Positions 8,963 to 17,234 of a stretch of 63,993 nucleotides of DNA are shown here, in pieces. The stretch is from Ruminococcus sp. GTDB taxonomy: Bacteria; Bacillota; Clostridia; Oscillospirales; Ruminococcaceae. Position 1 is the stretch's first letter, and every line of letters starts with the position of its first letter. The notes under the pieces are model-generated. The model saw only the letters and a list, made by a program, of their open reading frames with translations. It was not told the origin of the DNA and did no database searches. Both the position numbers and the translations under genes were made by a program. The stretch lies in NCBI GenBank assembly GCA_021202895.1, contig JAJQCE010000004.1, forward strand, positions 139,219 to 203,211, given 5' to 3'.

Positions 8963-9619
8963 TTGAATTTTATCGATGACATAAAGACAGACATTGAATC
9001 TATAAAGCAGCGCGACCCTGCGGCGAGCAGCGGACTTGAAATTATACTGACATATTCAGGCATACACGCAGTTATACTGCACCGCATTGCGCACTGGTTT
9101 TACGAGAGAAAAATGATTGTAATAGCGAGAATAATCTCACAGGTGAGCAGATTTTTTACTGGGATTGAGATTCACCCGGGAGCTAAAATCGGCAAGGGCT
9201 TGCTGATTGACCACGGCAGCGGAGTTGTTATTGGCGAAACTGCCGAGATAGGCGACTACTGCCTGCTGTATCAGGGCTGCACGCTAGGCGGCACGGGAAA
9301 GGATCACGGCAAGCGTCACCCTACCTTAGGAAACAACGTCATGGTAGGCTGTGGAGCAAAGATTTTAGGCCCTTTCAAGGTTGGCGACGGAGCGAAGATT
9401 GCGGCGAACGCAGTTGTGCTCAAGGAGGTTCCGCCGAACTCTACTGCGGTAGGCGTGCCTGCGAGAATAGTAAGAGTGAACGGACAGACCGTTCCCGCAA
9501 CAGAGGAGATAGACCAGATCCACATTCCGGACCCTATTTCCGCCGAGCTTAACAGGTGCAGAGAGCAGATAGAGGTGCTGGAGGAGAAGGTCGAGAGATT
9601 GGAGAAGGAAAGGCGATAA
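8963..9619 (+). CDS. cysE: Serine O-acetyltransferase
   Basis: It acetylates serine with acetyl-CoA, the first step of cysteine synthesis. The likely start is a TTG at 8963 behind GGAGGGG. The 218-residue protein has the N-terminal helical part (ILTYSGIHAVILHRIAHWFY) and then the left-handed beta-helix of hexapeptide repeats (IHPGAKIGKGLLIDHGSGVVIGETAEIGD) with the active-site His of IDHGSG. It ends in a short coiled coil (EQIEVLEEKVERLEKE). In many clostridia cysE is followed directly by cysS; here a restriction-modification pair separates them. Confidence 0.96.
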   Translation: MNFIDDIKTDIESIKQRDPAASSGLEIILTYSGIHAVILHRIAHWFYERKMIVIARIISQVSRFFTGIEIHPGAKIGKGLLIDHGSGVVIGETAEIGDYCLLYQGCTLGGTGKDHGKRHPTLGNNVMVGCGAKILGPFKVGDGAKIAANAVVLKEVPPNSTAVGVPARIVRVNGQTVPATEEIDQIHIPDPISAELNRCREQIEVLEEKVERLEKERR

Positions 9620-9621
9620 GT

Positions 9622-10629
9622 ATGGTAAAGAGCATAGACTTATTCGCAGGAATAGGAGGAATCAGAAAGGGCTTTGAAAATGCTTTTGGAAATAGTCTTG
9701 AAACTGTTTTTGTAAGCGAATGGGATGAATTTGCTCGAAAAACATATAGAGCAAATTTTAAAGATGATTTTGAAATTTCTGGAGATATTACAAAAATTGA
9801 CGAAAAGACTATACCTGCGTTTGATATATGCTTAGCTGGTTTTCCCTGTCAGGCTTTTTCCATCGCTGGAAAACATAAGGGATTTAGCGATGATTATAAA
9901 GGAATGTGCAGAGGAACGCTTTTTCAGGACGTTGTAAGGATATGCGATTATCATAAGCCAAAAGTGATTTTTTGTGAAAATGTAAAGGGATTGCAAATTC
10001 ACGGTAAGGGAAGAACCTATGCGATTATAAAAAACGCTTTTGAACAAATAGGCTACAGAGTATACGAAAAGGTACTCAACAGCAAGGATTTTGGCGTGCC
10101 TCAAAATAGAGAAAGAATATATATCGTATGCGTCAGGAATGATTTGAACGAAAAATTTTTTCCTAACGGATTTAAATTTCCCGATGGAACAAAGCAAAGG
10201 GTATGTTTACGAGATATTTTAGAGGACGCCCCTATTCCGTCAAAATACTATCTTTCTCAAACGTATCTGGAAACACTAAAAAAACACAAAGCTAGGCATG
10301 AGGCTAAAGGTAACGGTTTTGGCTATGTAGTCAGGGATTTAGATTCTATTTCTGGAGCGTTAGTTTGTGGAGGAATGGGCAGAGAGGGTAATCTCATTAT
10401 AGACGAGAGAGAACATTCGCTTGTGCCGACTACTCACATAAAAGGGGAAATTAACAAAGAAAGCATAAGAAAGCTTACGCCCAGAGAATGGGCTAGACTG
10501 CAAGGGTTTACCGACAGCTATAAGCTTGTATTATCAGACACCCATTTATATAAACAATTTGGAAATACCGTAACGATAAATGTAATTGAGGCTTTGGCGG
10601 CAGAATTAAAAGGGGCAATGTTTTTATGA
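9622..10629 (+). CDS. DNA (cytosine-5) methyltransferase, M.HpaII-like
   Basis: A 335-residue C5-cytosine methyltransferase; start 9622, two bases after the cysE stop. It has motif I DLFAGIGG, motif IV GFPCQAFSIAG with catalytic Cys76, motif VI ENVKG, motif VIII QNRERIY and motifs IX-X (LTPREWARLQGF, YKQFGNTV). The variable region (KYYLSQTYLETLKKHKARH, KGNGFGY, GGMGREGNLIID, PTTHIKGE) closely matches the target-recognition part of M.HpaII as I remember it, so the target is probably CCGG. It overlaps the nuclease gene by four bases. AT content is visibly higher than in cysE and cysS, as expected of an acquired cassette. Confidence 0.93.
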   Translation: MVKSIDLFAGIGGIRKGFENAFGNSLETVFVSEWDEFARKTYRANFKDDFEISGDITKIDEKTIPAFDICLAGFPCQAFSIAGKHKGFSDDYKGMCRGTLFQDVVRICDYHKPKVIFCENVKGLQIHGKGRTYAIIKNAFEQIGYRVYEKVLNSKDFGVPQNRERIYIVCVRNDLNEKFFPNGFKFPDGTKQRVCLRDILEDAPIPSKYYLSQTYLETLKKHKARHEAKGNGFGYVVRDLDSISGALVCGGMGREGNLIIDEREHSLVPTTHIKGEINKESIRKLTPREWARLQGFTDSYKLVLSDTHLYKQFGNTVTINVIEALAAELKGAMFL

Positions 10630-11789
10630 ACAAAAGGTTTTCTTATAACAAAGGGGAATGGTCGGAATTTTATGCGTTTATTAAACTGTTGGCTGAAAGA
10701 AAAATATATGCCGCTGATGAAAATGTAAATAGAGTAGAGGATGTATATTTTCCCATAATAAAAATAATCAGAAAAGAAGACGACGATTTCAATGAATATT
10801 TAACGGGAGAAACTGTTAAGATATTTGTAAATGATAATTTGGTTGAAGAGATTTTAGATGAGGATTTAGATGAAAAATCTATATTTTTATTTGAAAAGAT
10901 TTTTTCAGGAGACGCAGGCAAAAAAGGAGCTTTTGAAATACCCGATATAGAGAGTTTTATGAATAAAATGAGAATAAAAAAGATAAAGGCTCCAGTAAAG
11001 GATAAAGAGGATATAACCATGCAGGTGCATGATGTATATACTGGTTTTAGTCCGACGGTAGGTTTTTCGGTAAAATCAGATATTGGTTCTCCGTCTACGC
11101 TATTAAACGCAGGCAAGAATACAAGAATAAGATACAAAATCACAGGGCTTACCGACGACGATGCAGAAGAAATAAACTCTATTGATAAAACAATTGCCCG
11201 CGAATATATGAAAGTACGCATTGGAAAGCTGTTTGAAAGGTCCTCTGAAATTTTGTTTGACGGATTTTCGGATAGAACTTTTGAGGATAATCTGATTTTG
11301 ATTGACAGTTTTCTCCCTGAGATATATGCGCAGATGATATTGCTGCATTATAGATTTCTTGACGACGGCTTGTCAGACTGCGAAACAATAACGGAAATAC
11401 TTGAAGCGACAAATCCGTTAAATTATCACCGTGCAGATATTTACAAATACAAATTCAAAAAAATGATAACGGCTGCCGCTCTTGGTATGACGCCTGGAAA
11501 ACCATGGGATGGCATTGATTCTGCAACAGGCGGATATATAATCATAAAAAAAGACGGCGACGTATTATGCTACCATATTTACAACCGCAATTATTTTGAG
11601 CAGTATCTGCTTAAAAATACGGAATTTGACAGACCGTCTGCTACAAGACACGATTACGGATATATATACTCTGACAATGGAAATAAATATATAGATCTGA
11701 ATGTTCAGATACGATTTAAAAGTATAAATAAGGCGAGCGTCAATGCTAAAGAAGTTAGCAGTCGTTTTTTGACAAAGCTGAAAAATTAA
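10626..11789 (+). CDS. HpaII-family type II restriction endonuclease
   Basis: A 387-residue partner of the preceding methyltransferase, with ATGA overlap, so methylation and cutting are co-expressed in that order. The N-terminus (NKGEWSEFYAFIKLLAERKIYAADENVN) resembles the start of the HpaII endonuclease family (RE_HpaII). With the HpaII-like methylase next to it, cleavage at unmethylated CCGG is the best prediction. I cannot place the catalytic residues with certainty. The gene is AT-rich compared with its flanks, and it ends 18 bases before cysS. Confidence 0.82.
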   Translation: MNKRFSYNKGEWSEFYAFIKLLAERKIYAADENVNRVEDVYFPIIKIIRKEDDDFNEYLTGETVKIFVNDNLVEEILDEDLDEKSIFLFEKIFSGDAGKKGAFEIPDIESFMNKMRIKKIKAPVKDKEDITMQVHDVYTGFSPTVGFSVKSDIGSPSTLLNAGKNTRIRYKITGLTDDDAEEINSIDKTIAREYMKVRIGKLFERSSEILFDGFSDRTFEDNLILIDSFLPEIYAQMILLHYRFLDDGLSDCETITEILEATNPLNYHRADIYKYKFKKMITAAALGMTPGKPWDGIDSATGGYIIIKKDGDVLCYHIYNRNYFEQYLLKNTEFDRPSATRHDYGYIYSDNGNKYIDLNVQIRFKSINKASVNAKEVSSRFLTKLKN

Positions 11790-11807
11790 AAACTGGAGGC
11801 TTTCACT

Positions 11808-13217
11808 ATGAAAATCTACAATTCTCAAACCCATAAAACGCAGGAGCTTGTTCCTCATACGGCGGGGAAAATCAGTATGTACACCTGCGGACCTACAGTT
11901 TACCATTATGCGCATATCGGAAATCTGCGCTGCTATATAATGGAGGACGTGCTGGAGAAGTATCTTCGCTATTGCAGACTTGAGGTCAAGCGGGTTATGA
12001 ACATTACCGACGTCGGACATCTTTCCTCGGACGGCGATACGGGCGATGATAAAATGCTTTCGGGCGCAAAGAGAGAGCATAAAACTGTGATGGAGATTGC
12101 GAAATTCTACACAGACGCTTTCTTTGCCGACTGTGGGAAGCTTAATATCAAGACTCCTGACGTTGTCGAGAGCGCAACCGACTGCATAGACGAATTTATC
12201 AGCGTTATTTCCTCACTGGTGGATAAGGGCTACGCCTACTTCGCAGGCGGGAACGTTTACTTTGATACCTCTAAGCTTGACGAGTATTACGCATTTGGCG
12301 ACGTCAGCGAGGAGAACCTCTCGGTCGGAGTGAGAGAGGGAGTTGAGGAGGACGAAAACAAGCGCAATAAGGCGGACTTCGTGCTTTGGTTTACTAAGTC
12401 AAAGTTTGACGATCAGGAGCTTAAGTGGGATTCGCCATGGGGCTTGGGCTATCCTGGCTGGCATATCGAATGCTCCTGCATTTCCATGAAAAATCTGGGC
12501 GAGTATCTGGATATTCACTGCGGCGGCGTGGATAATCAGTTTCCTCATCACAATAACGAAATTGCTCAGTCGGAAGCGTTTTTAGGGCATAAGTGGTGCG
12601 GCTGCTGGTTTCACGTTCACCACTTGAATACCGCAGGCGGCAAGATGAGCAAGTCGAGCGGCGAGTTTATGACGGTTTCTCTGCTTGAGAGCAAGGGATA
12701 TGATCCGCTTGTCTACAGATTTTTCTGCCTGCTTTCGCACTACAGAAAATCGCTTGCGTTTTCCTATGAAAGCCTTGACAACGCTAAGGCTTCCTATGAC
12801 AAGCTTGTCGCTAAAGCTGCGGCTCTGCTTAAAGAACCAAGCGAAGAAGTCAACAGTGCGGACTTTGAGCGGCTTAAGGCTAAGTTTACAGACGCTCTTG
12901 ACAATGATTTAAATACCTCTCTTGCGATAACGGCGCTCTATGACGTGCTTAAGGCGGATACAAATGCGGCGACTAAGCTTGCGCTTATCGAGGACTTTGA
13001 CAGGGTGCTGTCGCTTGATTTGGTTAAGGCGGCTAAGAGGGCAAACGAGAGCGCTGGCGAGCAGGCTCCCGCTGAAATTTTAGCTTTGGCTGAACAAAGA
13101 GCGGCGGCTAAGAAGGCTAAGGACTTTGCTAAGGCGGACGAAATCAGAGCGCAGATTGAGAGCTTGGGCTACAGCGTTAAGGACACAAGAGAGGGTACTA
13201 AGCTTATAAAGAGCTAG
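11808..13217 (+). CDS. cysS: Cysteinyl-tRNA synthetase
   Basis: A class I synthetase charging tRNA-Cys. At 469 residues it is full length. The HIGH-type motif is HIGN in CGPTVYHYAHIGNLR, and the KMSKS loop is GGKMSKSSG. Zinc ligands are expected at C28, in IECSCISM and at H in DIHCGGVDNQFPHHNNE. The C-terminal anticodon-binding helices end in AAKKAKDFAKADEIRAQIESLGY. The start follows GGAGGC. Because the restriction-modification genes precede it on the same strand without a visible terminator, it is probably read through from the upstream operon. Confidence 0.97.
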   Translation: MKIYNSQTHKTQELVPHTAGKISMYTCGPTVYHYAHIGNLRCYIMEDVLEKYLRYCRLEVKRVMNITDVGHLSSDGDTGDDKMLSGAKREHKTVMEIAKFYTDAFFADCGKLNIKTPDVVESATDCIDEFISVISSLVDKGYAYFAGGNVYFDTSKLDEYYAFGDVSEENLSVGVREGVEEDENKRNKADFVLWFTKSKFDDQELKWDSPWGLGYPGWHIECSCISMKNLGEYLDIHCGGVDNQFPHHNNEIAQSEAFLGHKWCGCWFHVHHLNTAGGKMSKSSGEFMTVSLLESKGYDPLVYRFFCLLSHYRKSLAFSYESLDNAKASYDKLVAKAAALLKEPSEEVNSADFERLKAKFTDALDNDLNTSLAITALYDVLKADTNAATKLALIEDFDRVLSLDLVKAAKRANESAGEQAPAEILALAEQRAAAKKAKDFAKADEIRAQIESLGYSVKDTREGTKLIKS

Positions 13218-13233
13218 AACAGAAAGGACTAAA

Positions 13234-14133
13234 ATGAAAAGGGACGAACCTTATGTAGACAAGGGAAACAATTCAACAATGGGTACGCCGTATGCCAGAA
13301 AGCGCATGATGACATACTTTCAGTTTTCTATGATAGCAGTGGTGTTTGTGCTGGTGTTTGCGGCTATTTACCTTATTTCAAGCAGCGGCAGTGAATCGGT
13401 GGACTATTCTGACGCTGAGCTTATACAGTACGAGCTTCCAGAGGACGATGCGCCTGTAGTGGTGTACGAAACAAATTATGGCACCTTCAAGGCGGTGCTT
13501 TTCCCTGACGAAGCTCCCGAATACTGCGAGTATTTCATCTCGCTTGTAGAATCTGGATATTATGACGGAACATACGTTTTTGCAGTGCAGGACAGCGTGT
13601 ACTTTATGGGCGGCTCAAAGACCTCTGACGGCACGGACGATGATGAAACGAACACGGATGAGTGCGATGCGGAAAAGTCAAAGGATTTGTGGCCGTTTTA
13701 CGGAGCGATTGCCGCTTACGGAAATCAGAAGTCGGCTTTCAATTCGCAGATTCAGGCAGGCAGCAGAGCTTTGTTTATCGGCACGATTGAGTTTGACGAG
13801 GAAACGGTTTCTCAGCTTGATTCGGCGAGCGACAACACTACTCTGAACGAGGCTTTCAAGCAAAAGGGCGGCGTGCCGAACTTTTCACAGCAGTACACAA
13901 TTTTTGCGCAGGTGTATGACGGCTTTGACGCCTATGACGAGGTTATGAGCGCGGATGTGGTTCAGCCTGCGGAGGACGATGAGGACGACGATGCGGATTT
14001 GCGTCCGAAGGAGGAGCTGGTCTTTGAAAAGGTGTATATGTCAACATACGGAGAGAACAGAAACGACGAGTTTTTCACGCTTGACGACATATCGGCAGTC
14101 ACGCAGGATTCGCTTAGCTCGGAGAGCGAATAG
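13234..14133 (+). CDS. Membrane-anchored cyclophilin-like peptidyl-prolyl isomerase
   Basis: A 299-residue protein with a short cytoplasmic N-terminus, one membrane helix (MIAVVFVLVFAAIYLISSS) and an extracytoplasmic cyclophilin-like domain starting at VVVYETNYGTFKAVLFPDEAPEYCEYFISLVESGYYDG. The substrate-binding core is degenerate: the usual FHR is replaced by VFAVQ and the GDP loop is absent. It may therefore be a folding factor with weak or no isomerase activity. It follows cysS by 16 bases and precedes an exported acidic lipoprotein, suggesting a shared role in protein folding outside the membrane. Confidence 0.75.
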   Translation: MKRDEPYVDKGNNSTMGTPYARKRMMTYFQFSMIAVVFVLVFAAIYLISSSGSESVDYSDAELIQYELPEDDAPVVVYETNYGTFKAVLFPDEAPEYCEYFISLVESGYYDGTYVFAVQDSVYFMGGSKTSDGTDDDETNTDECDAEKSKDLWPFYGAIAAYGNQKSAFNSQIQAGSRALFIGTIEFDEETVSQLDSASDNTTLNEAFKQKGGVPNFSQQYTIFAQVYDGFDAYDEVMSADVVQPAEDDEDDDADLRPKEELVFEKVYMSTYGENRNDEFFTLDDISAVTQDSLSSESE

Positions 14134-14196
14134 GACGCTTTGTGTAAATAAAAAGTGATAAAAGTCTGAAAAATCGCAAAGATTTTACTAAAGCTC

Positions 14197-14225
14197 TTGA
14201 CTTGACGAGGGAAAAATAGTATAAT
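14197..14225 (+). promoter_or_regulatory. Promoter of the acidic lipoprotein gene
   Basis: TTGACT (14197-14202), 17 bases, TATAAT (14220-14225), about 45 bases before the lipoprotein start. Confidence 0.7.
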
Positions 14226-14270
14226 AAAGGTTGACAGTTAATTAAAAAAGCGAAAGGATTGTTAAAAGAA

Positions 14271-15713
14271 ATGGAAAAGCTAAAAAGGGCTTTGGCAGGC
14301 TTCGCTGCTTGTGCGGTTACGGCTTCGGCGGCAGGGTGTACCTCCTCGACCGATTACTGTATTACTGCAAACGGTGAAAAGATAAATGTGGGAATCTATA
14401 TAAATTTTCTGCTCAATGAAATGACTAACCAGATGTACACAATGTACTACAACGGCACGGTTACAGACTTAAGCGAGTGCTTTGACCAGGAAATTGACGG
14501 GGTGGACTTTAAGACCTACGTCAAGGAAGCGGCTATGGACGATGTGAAAAATCTGGCTGCGGTGGAGGCGAAGTTTGACGAGCTTGAGCTTACGCTTTCG
14601 GATGAGGATCAGGAGGAGCTTGACGAGAGTGTGGCGAGCGCATGGGAATCTGAGGAGTACTACGAGTACGAGGGAATAAGCGAGGAATCACTGACAAGGT
14701 GCTATGAATATTCCTACAAGTATCAGGCGATCTTTGACTACTACTACGCTGAGGGCGGCATTGAGGAGGTTGAAGAGAGCGAAATTGAGGATTTCCTGAG
14801 CGAAAACTACATTCGCTACAAGCTTATCTCGATTGCCAAGAGCACTGAGGAGGACGAGGACACTGCCGAAGAGGAGGACGCCGCTTCGCTTGCGCTGTTC
14901 GAGGGCTACCTAGAGGAGGCGCAGAGCCTTACCTTTGAGGAGTTTGACACTATTATAGACGAGTACGACGCTTATCAGGAGGAGCTTGAGGCTGAGGAGG
15001 AAGAGGACGAGGAGTCTGACGAGGATTCATCTGATGATTCCAGTGAGGACGATTCTTCCAGTGAGGAGGATTCAAGCTCGGATTCAGAGGAGGATTCGTC
15101 AAGCGAGGACGAGAGCGAGGAAACAAGCGAGGGCGATACCTCAAGCGAGGACGAAAGCGAGGAAACAAGTGTAGCTTCGGCTGACGAGGAGTCAAGCGAT
15201 GAGGATTCCGATGAGAGCGATACCTCAAGCGAGGACGAGAGCAGCGAGGATTCCAGTGAAGACGATTCGTCAAGCGATGAAGATTCAAGCGAGGATTCTG
15301 ACGAGGATTCGGATTCTGACGATGAGGATTCAGAGGACGAAGACGAAGAAGAGGACGAGTACGCTAACGAAAGTATGCTTAACTATTCTGACTACGTTGA
15401 CGAGGACAGCGACTACTATGATGAGGACTACACTGCTATGATTGACGAAATGCTCTCGGCTGACTACGGCGAAGCGACTATCTACGAGGACGACGACTAT
15501 TACTACCTTTTCGTCACGGCGGACGTGCTTGAGAGGGAGGACTATATAGAGGACAACAAGGACACGCTGCTTGACGAGATGAAGGGCGAGGACTTTGAGG
15601 ATTTGCTCGCTGACTGGGTTGACGCTATGGATATAAGCGAGAACACCAAGGCTACAAAGAAGTACACAGTTCAAAAGGTGTACGACAGGCAGGAGGAGTA
15701 CTACGACGAGTAG
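14271..15713 (+). CDS. SurA/PrsA-like lipoprotein with long Ser/Asp/Glu tract
   Basis: The ATG at 14271 is preferred to a TTG at 14259, which sits too close to AGGA. The signal peptide ends in a lipobox with the acylated Cys at residue 23 (ASAAGC). The following segment (ITANGEKINVGIYINFLLNEM) resembles SurA/PrsA-type chaperones of this group. Residues ~238-363 are almost only Ser, Asp and Glu in SSEDES-like repeats, giving extreme negative charge and probably a flexible, metal-binding or cell-wall-spanning linker. A folded domain follows (YLFVTADVLEREDYIEDNKD). It is probably a surface folding factor; substrates are unknown. Confidence 0.72.
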   Translation: MEKLKRALAGFAACAVTASAAGCTSSTDYCITANGEKINVGIYINFLLNEMTNQMYTMYYNGTVTDLSECFDQEIDGVDFKTYVKEAAMDDVKNLAAVEAKFDELELTLSDEDQEELDESVASAWESEEYYEYEGISEESLTRCYEYSYKYQAIFDYYYAEGGIEEVEESEIEDFLSENYIRYKLISIAKSTEEDEDTAEEEDAASLALFEGYLEEAQSLTFEEFDTIIDEYDAYQEELEAEEEEDEESDEDSSDDSSEDDSSSEEDSSSDSEEDSSSEDESEETSEGDTSSEDESEETSVASADEESSDEDSDESDTSSEDESSEDSSEDDSSSDEDSSEDSDEDSDSDDEDSEDEDEEEDEYANESMLNYSDYVDEDSDYYDEDYTAMIDEMLSADYGEATIYEDDDYYYLFVTADVLEREDYIEDNKDTLLDEMKGEDFEDLLADWVDAMDISENTKATKKYTVQKVYDRQEEYYDE

Positions 15714-15873
15714 GCTTTCAGATAAATTTGTTAGAACAAATGATTAAATATAAACAAAGACTAGAAAAACATAATGCACTGGTGATGGCGGAGGTCGGTA
15801 TGGCTTTCGCCTTTTGCCTTTGTGTGAAAAACAAGTGACAAAAACGTGTAGAGAGAAAAGGAAAGGCGATAAA

Positions 15874-16329
15874 ATGAATAACTTTAGGTACAAGCTCATG
15901 CAGTTTATGCAGGGGCGATATGGCATGGACGAGATGTTCTATGTTCTGGCTGTGATTTACATTGCGCTGATGTTTGTAAATATGTTTGTGCAGTCGTGGC
16001 TTTTGCAGCTTTTGGGGCTGGCGGTGTTTGTCTTTGCAGTTTACAGATTTCTTTCGAGAAATATCGCACAGCGCACCAAGGAGAACGGCTATGCGCTTAA
16101 GCTCATAGGCTTCTTTAAGGGCGGTCGGAGGAAAGCCGGCAGGAGCTTCAATTCCGTACAGAACAAAAGTTTTTACAAGCGTTATGCGCAAAGGAACGAC
16201 TACTATTTCAAGAGGTGTCCAAACTGCGGCAAAACTCTGCGCCTGCCAAGGGTAAAGGGCAAGCACGGCACACGCTGTCCGTCCTGCGGCTGTCAGTTCA
16301 GAGTGAACATCAGGCGAGGAAAAAAGTGA
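15874..16329 (+). CDS. Membrane protein with C-terminal zinc ribbon
   Basis: The start at 15874 (MNNFRYKLMQFMQGRYGMDEM) follows GGAAAGG. The 151-residue protein has two hydrophobic segments (FYVLAVIYIALMFVNMFV and LLQLLGLAVFVFAVYRFL), a basic stretch, and a zinc ribbon near the end (CPNCGKTLRLPRVKG...CPSCGCQF). This resembles small zinc-ribbon membrane proteins of unknown function found widely in Firmicutes. An inverted-repeat element begins 16 bases after its stop. Confidence 0.8.
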   Translation: MNNFRYKLMQFMQGRYGMDEMFYVLAVIYIALMFVNMFVQSWLLQLLGLAVFVFAVYRFLSRNIAQRTKENGYALKLIGFFKGGRRKAGRSFNSVQNKSFYKRYAQRNDYYFKRCPNCGKTLRLPRVKGKHGTRCPSCGCQFRVNIRRGKK

Positions 16330-16345
16330 GCAGTTGAGTTCTTGC

Positions 16346-16953
16346 TTTAAATCATTTTTAAGGGTCATTAAGGGCATACCGACCCTACCGACCCTACCGA
16401 CCCTTTGATTAGTTATCCAAAACACGTTCAAGGACTATCAGACGAGCTTTTTCTGCCCTTTTACTGGAAAATTTGATAGAATATTCACTTTCAAGAATGT
16501 TCTTGATGATATTAAGCTTCTTTTTGACAACCAGCGGTGAACACTCAAGCTTCGCCTAAGTGCGGAGCATTGATTGCAAAGCGTTGTCGGAGTATACTGA
16601 ACAAGCTTCCTGCTCTGCATAAAGGCGACAATTTTGTCAATTATTTCATCATGCGCAGGCTTGTGAGCCTTGATGGCAATCTCTAACAGAGCGAGCTTCT
16701 CTTAGCAAACTATTATTTCCATATATTAGAGAAATAGTAGATATTATCTATTTTAGCTTTATCAAAGCTTAAGAGCAGCTGTCAATACTTAGCAAACTCA
16801 AACAAAAAGTAGTGGAGTTTGCCACAGGCAAACTCTAGGGCTGACTAACTAACATAAAAGCTCAAACAAAGGCTAATGTCAGCCCAAGGGTCGGTAGGGT
16901 CGGTAGGGTCGGTAGGGTCGGTATGCCCCAAGTGACCCTTAAAAATGATTTAA
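16346..16953. mobile_element. Inverted-repeat-bounded element with 9-bp tandem units
   Basis: The two ends are inverted copies of one ~60-base sequence. The left copy (16346-16403) reads TTTAAATCATTTTTAAGGGT, then GGGCAT and three ACCGACCCT units. The right copy (16887-16953) is its reverse complement with four units (AGGGTCGGT at 16887, 16896, 16905 and 16914). Between the ends lie a degenerate minus-strand coding remnant and short hairpins. There is no recognisable transposase, so it could be a non-autonomous (MITE-like) element or a decayed one. Clear target-site duplications were not found. Confidence 0.5.
16409..16700 (-). pseudogene. Decayed coding remnant inside the inverted-repeat element
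   Basis: Read on the minus strand, one frame gives IAIKAHKPAHDEIIDKIV. A shift of frame then gives a protein-like continuation containing RLYAEQEACSVYSDNALQ, an in-frame stop, and KKKLNIIKNILESEYSIKF with terminal ERVLDN and a stop at 16411-16409. The amino-acid composition looks like a real helical protein, but at least one frameshift and one stop interrupt it. I do not recognise the family. Confidence 0.35.
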
Positions 16954-17234
16954 GTTAGGCTCAAGTCTTGGTTCGCATACATCTAACAAAACTAGGGGAA
17001 TTGGGACGAACGATTAGTTTGTTCCAAGCTTCTCATACTAAAATATGGGAGTTTGCCGCAGGAAATAACTCTGGTAAGAGTGTTAGTTCTTTACAGAACA
17101 AAGGTTCTTACAGTGGACATAGCAAAATAAAAACTCAAACATAGGTTCGAGCCGCCCAACTGTCCCTAGGGTTAATTTAATTTTGTAGTCAACAATGAAC
17201 AGTATGTTATTTATTATCTTTAGGAGCTGATATT
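16954..17234. other. Intergenic stretch before the isomerase gene
   Basis: About 280 bases with no open frame of note. It contains imperfect inverted repeats around GTTCTTAC-type sequence (17085-17120), related to hairpins at 23062 and 40915, and no convincing promoter. Confidence 0.4.

Noticed and set aside
14953-15441. Arg/Pro/Thr-rich open frames on both strands over the lipoprotein
   Set aside because: They are out-of-frame readings of the repetitive Ser/Asp/Glu codons and have no starts of their own.
15718-16431. A 237-codon minus-strand frame over the zinc-ribbon membrane protein
   Set aside because: It lies antisense to a gene with a good start and zinc ribbon, and it reads through the inverted repeat.
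16889-16925. The tandem AGGGTCGGT units as a CRISPR array
   Set aside because: The units are contiguous 9-mers without spacers and occur as an inverted pair.
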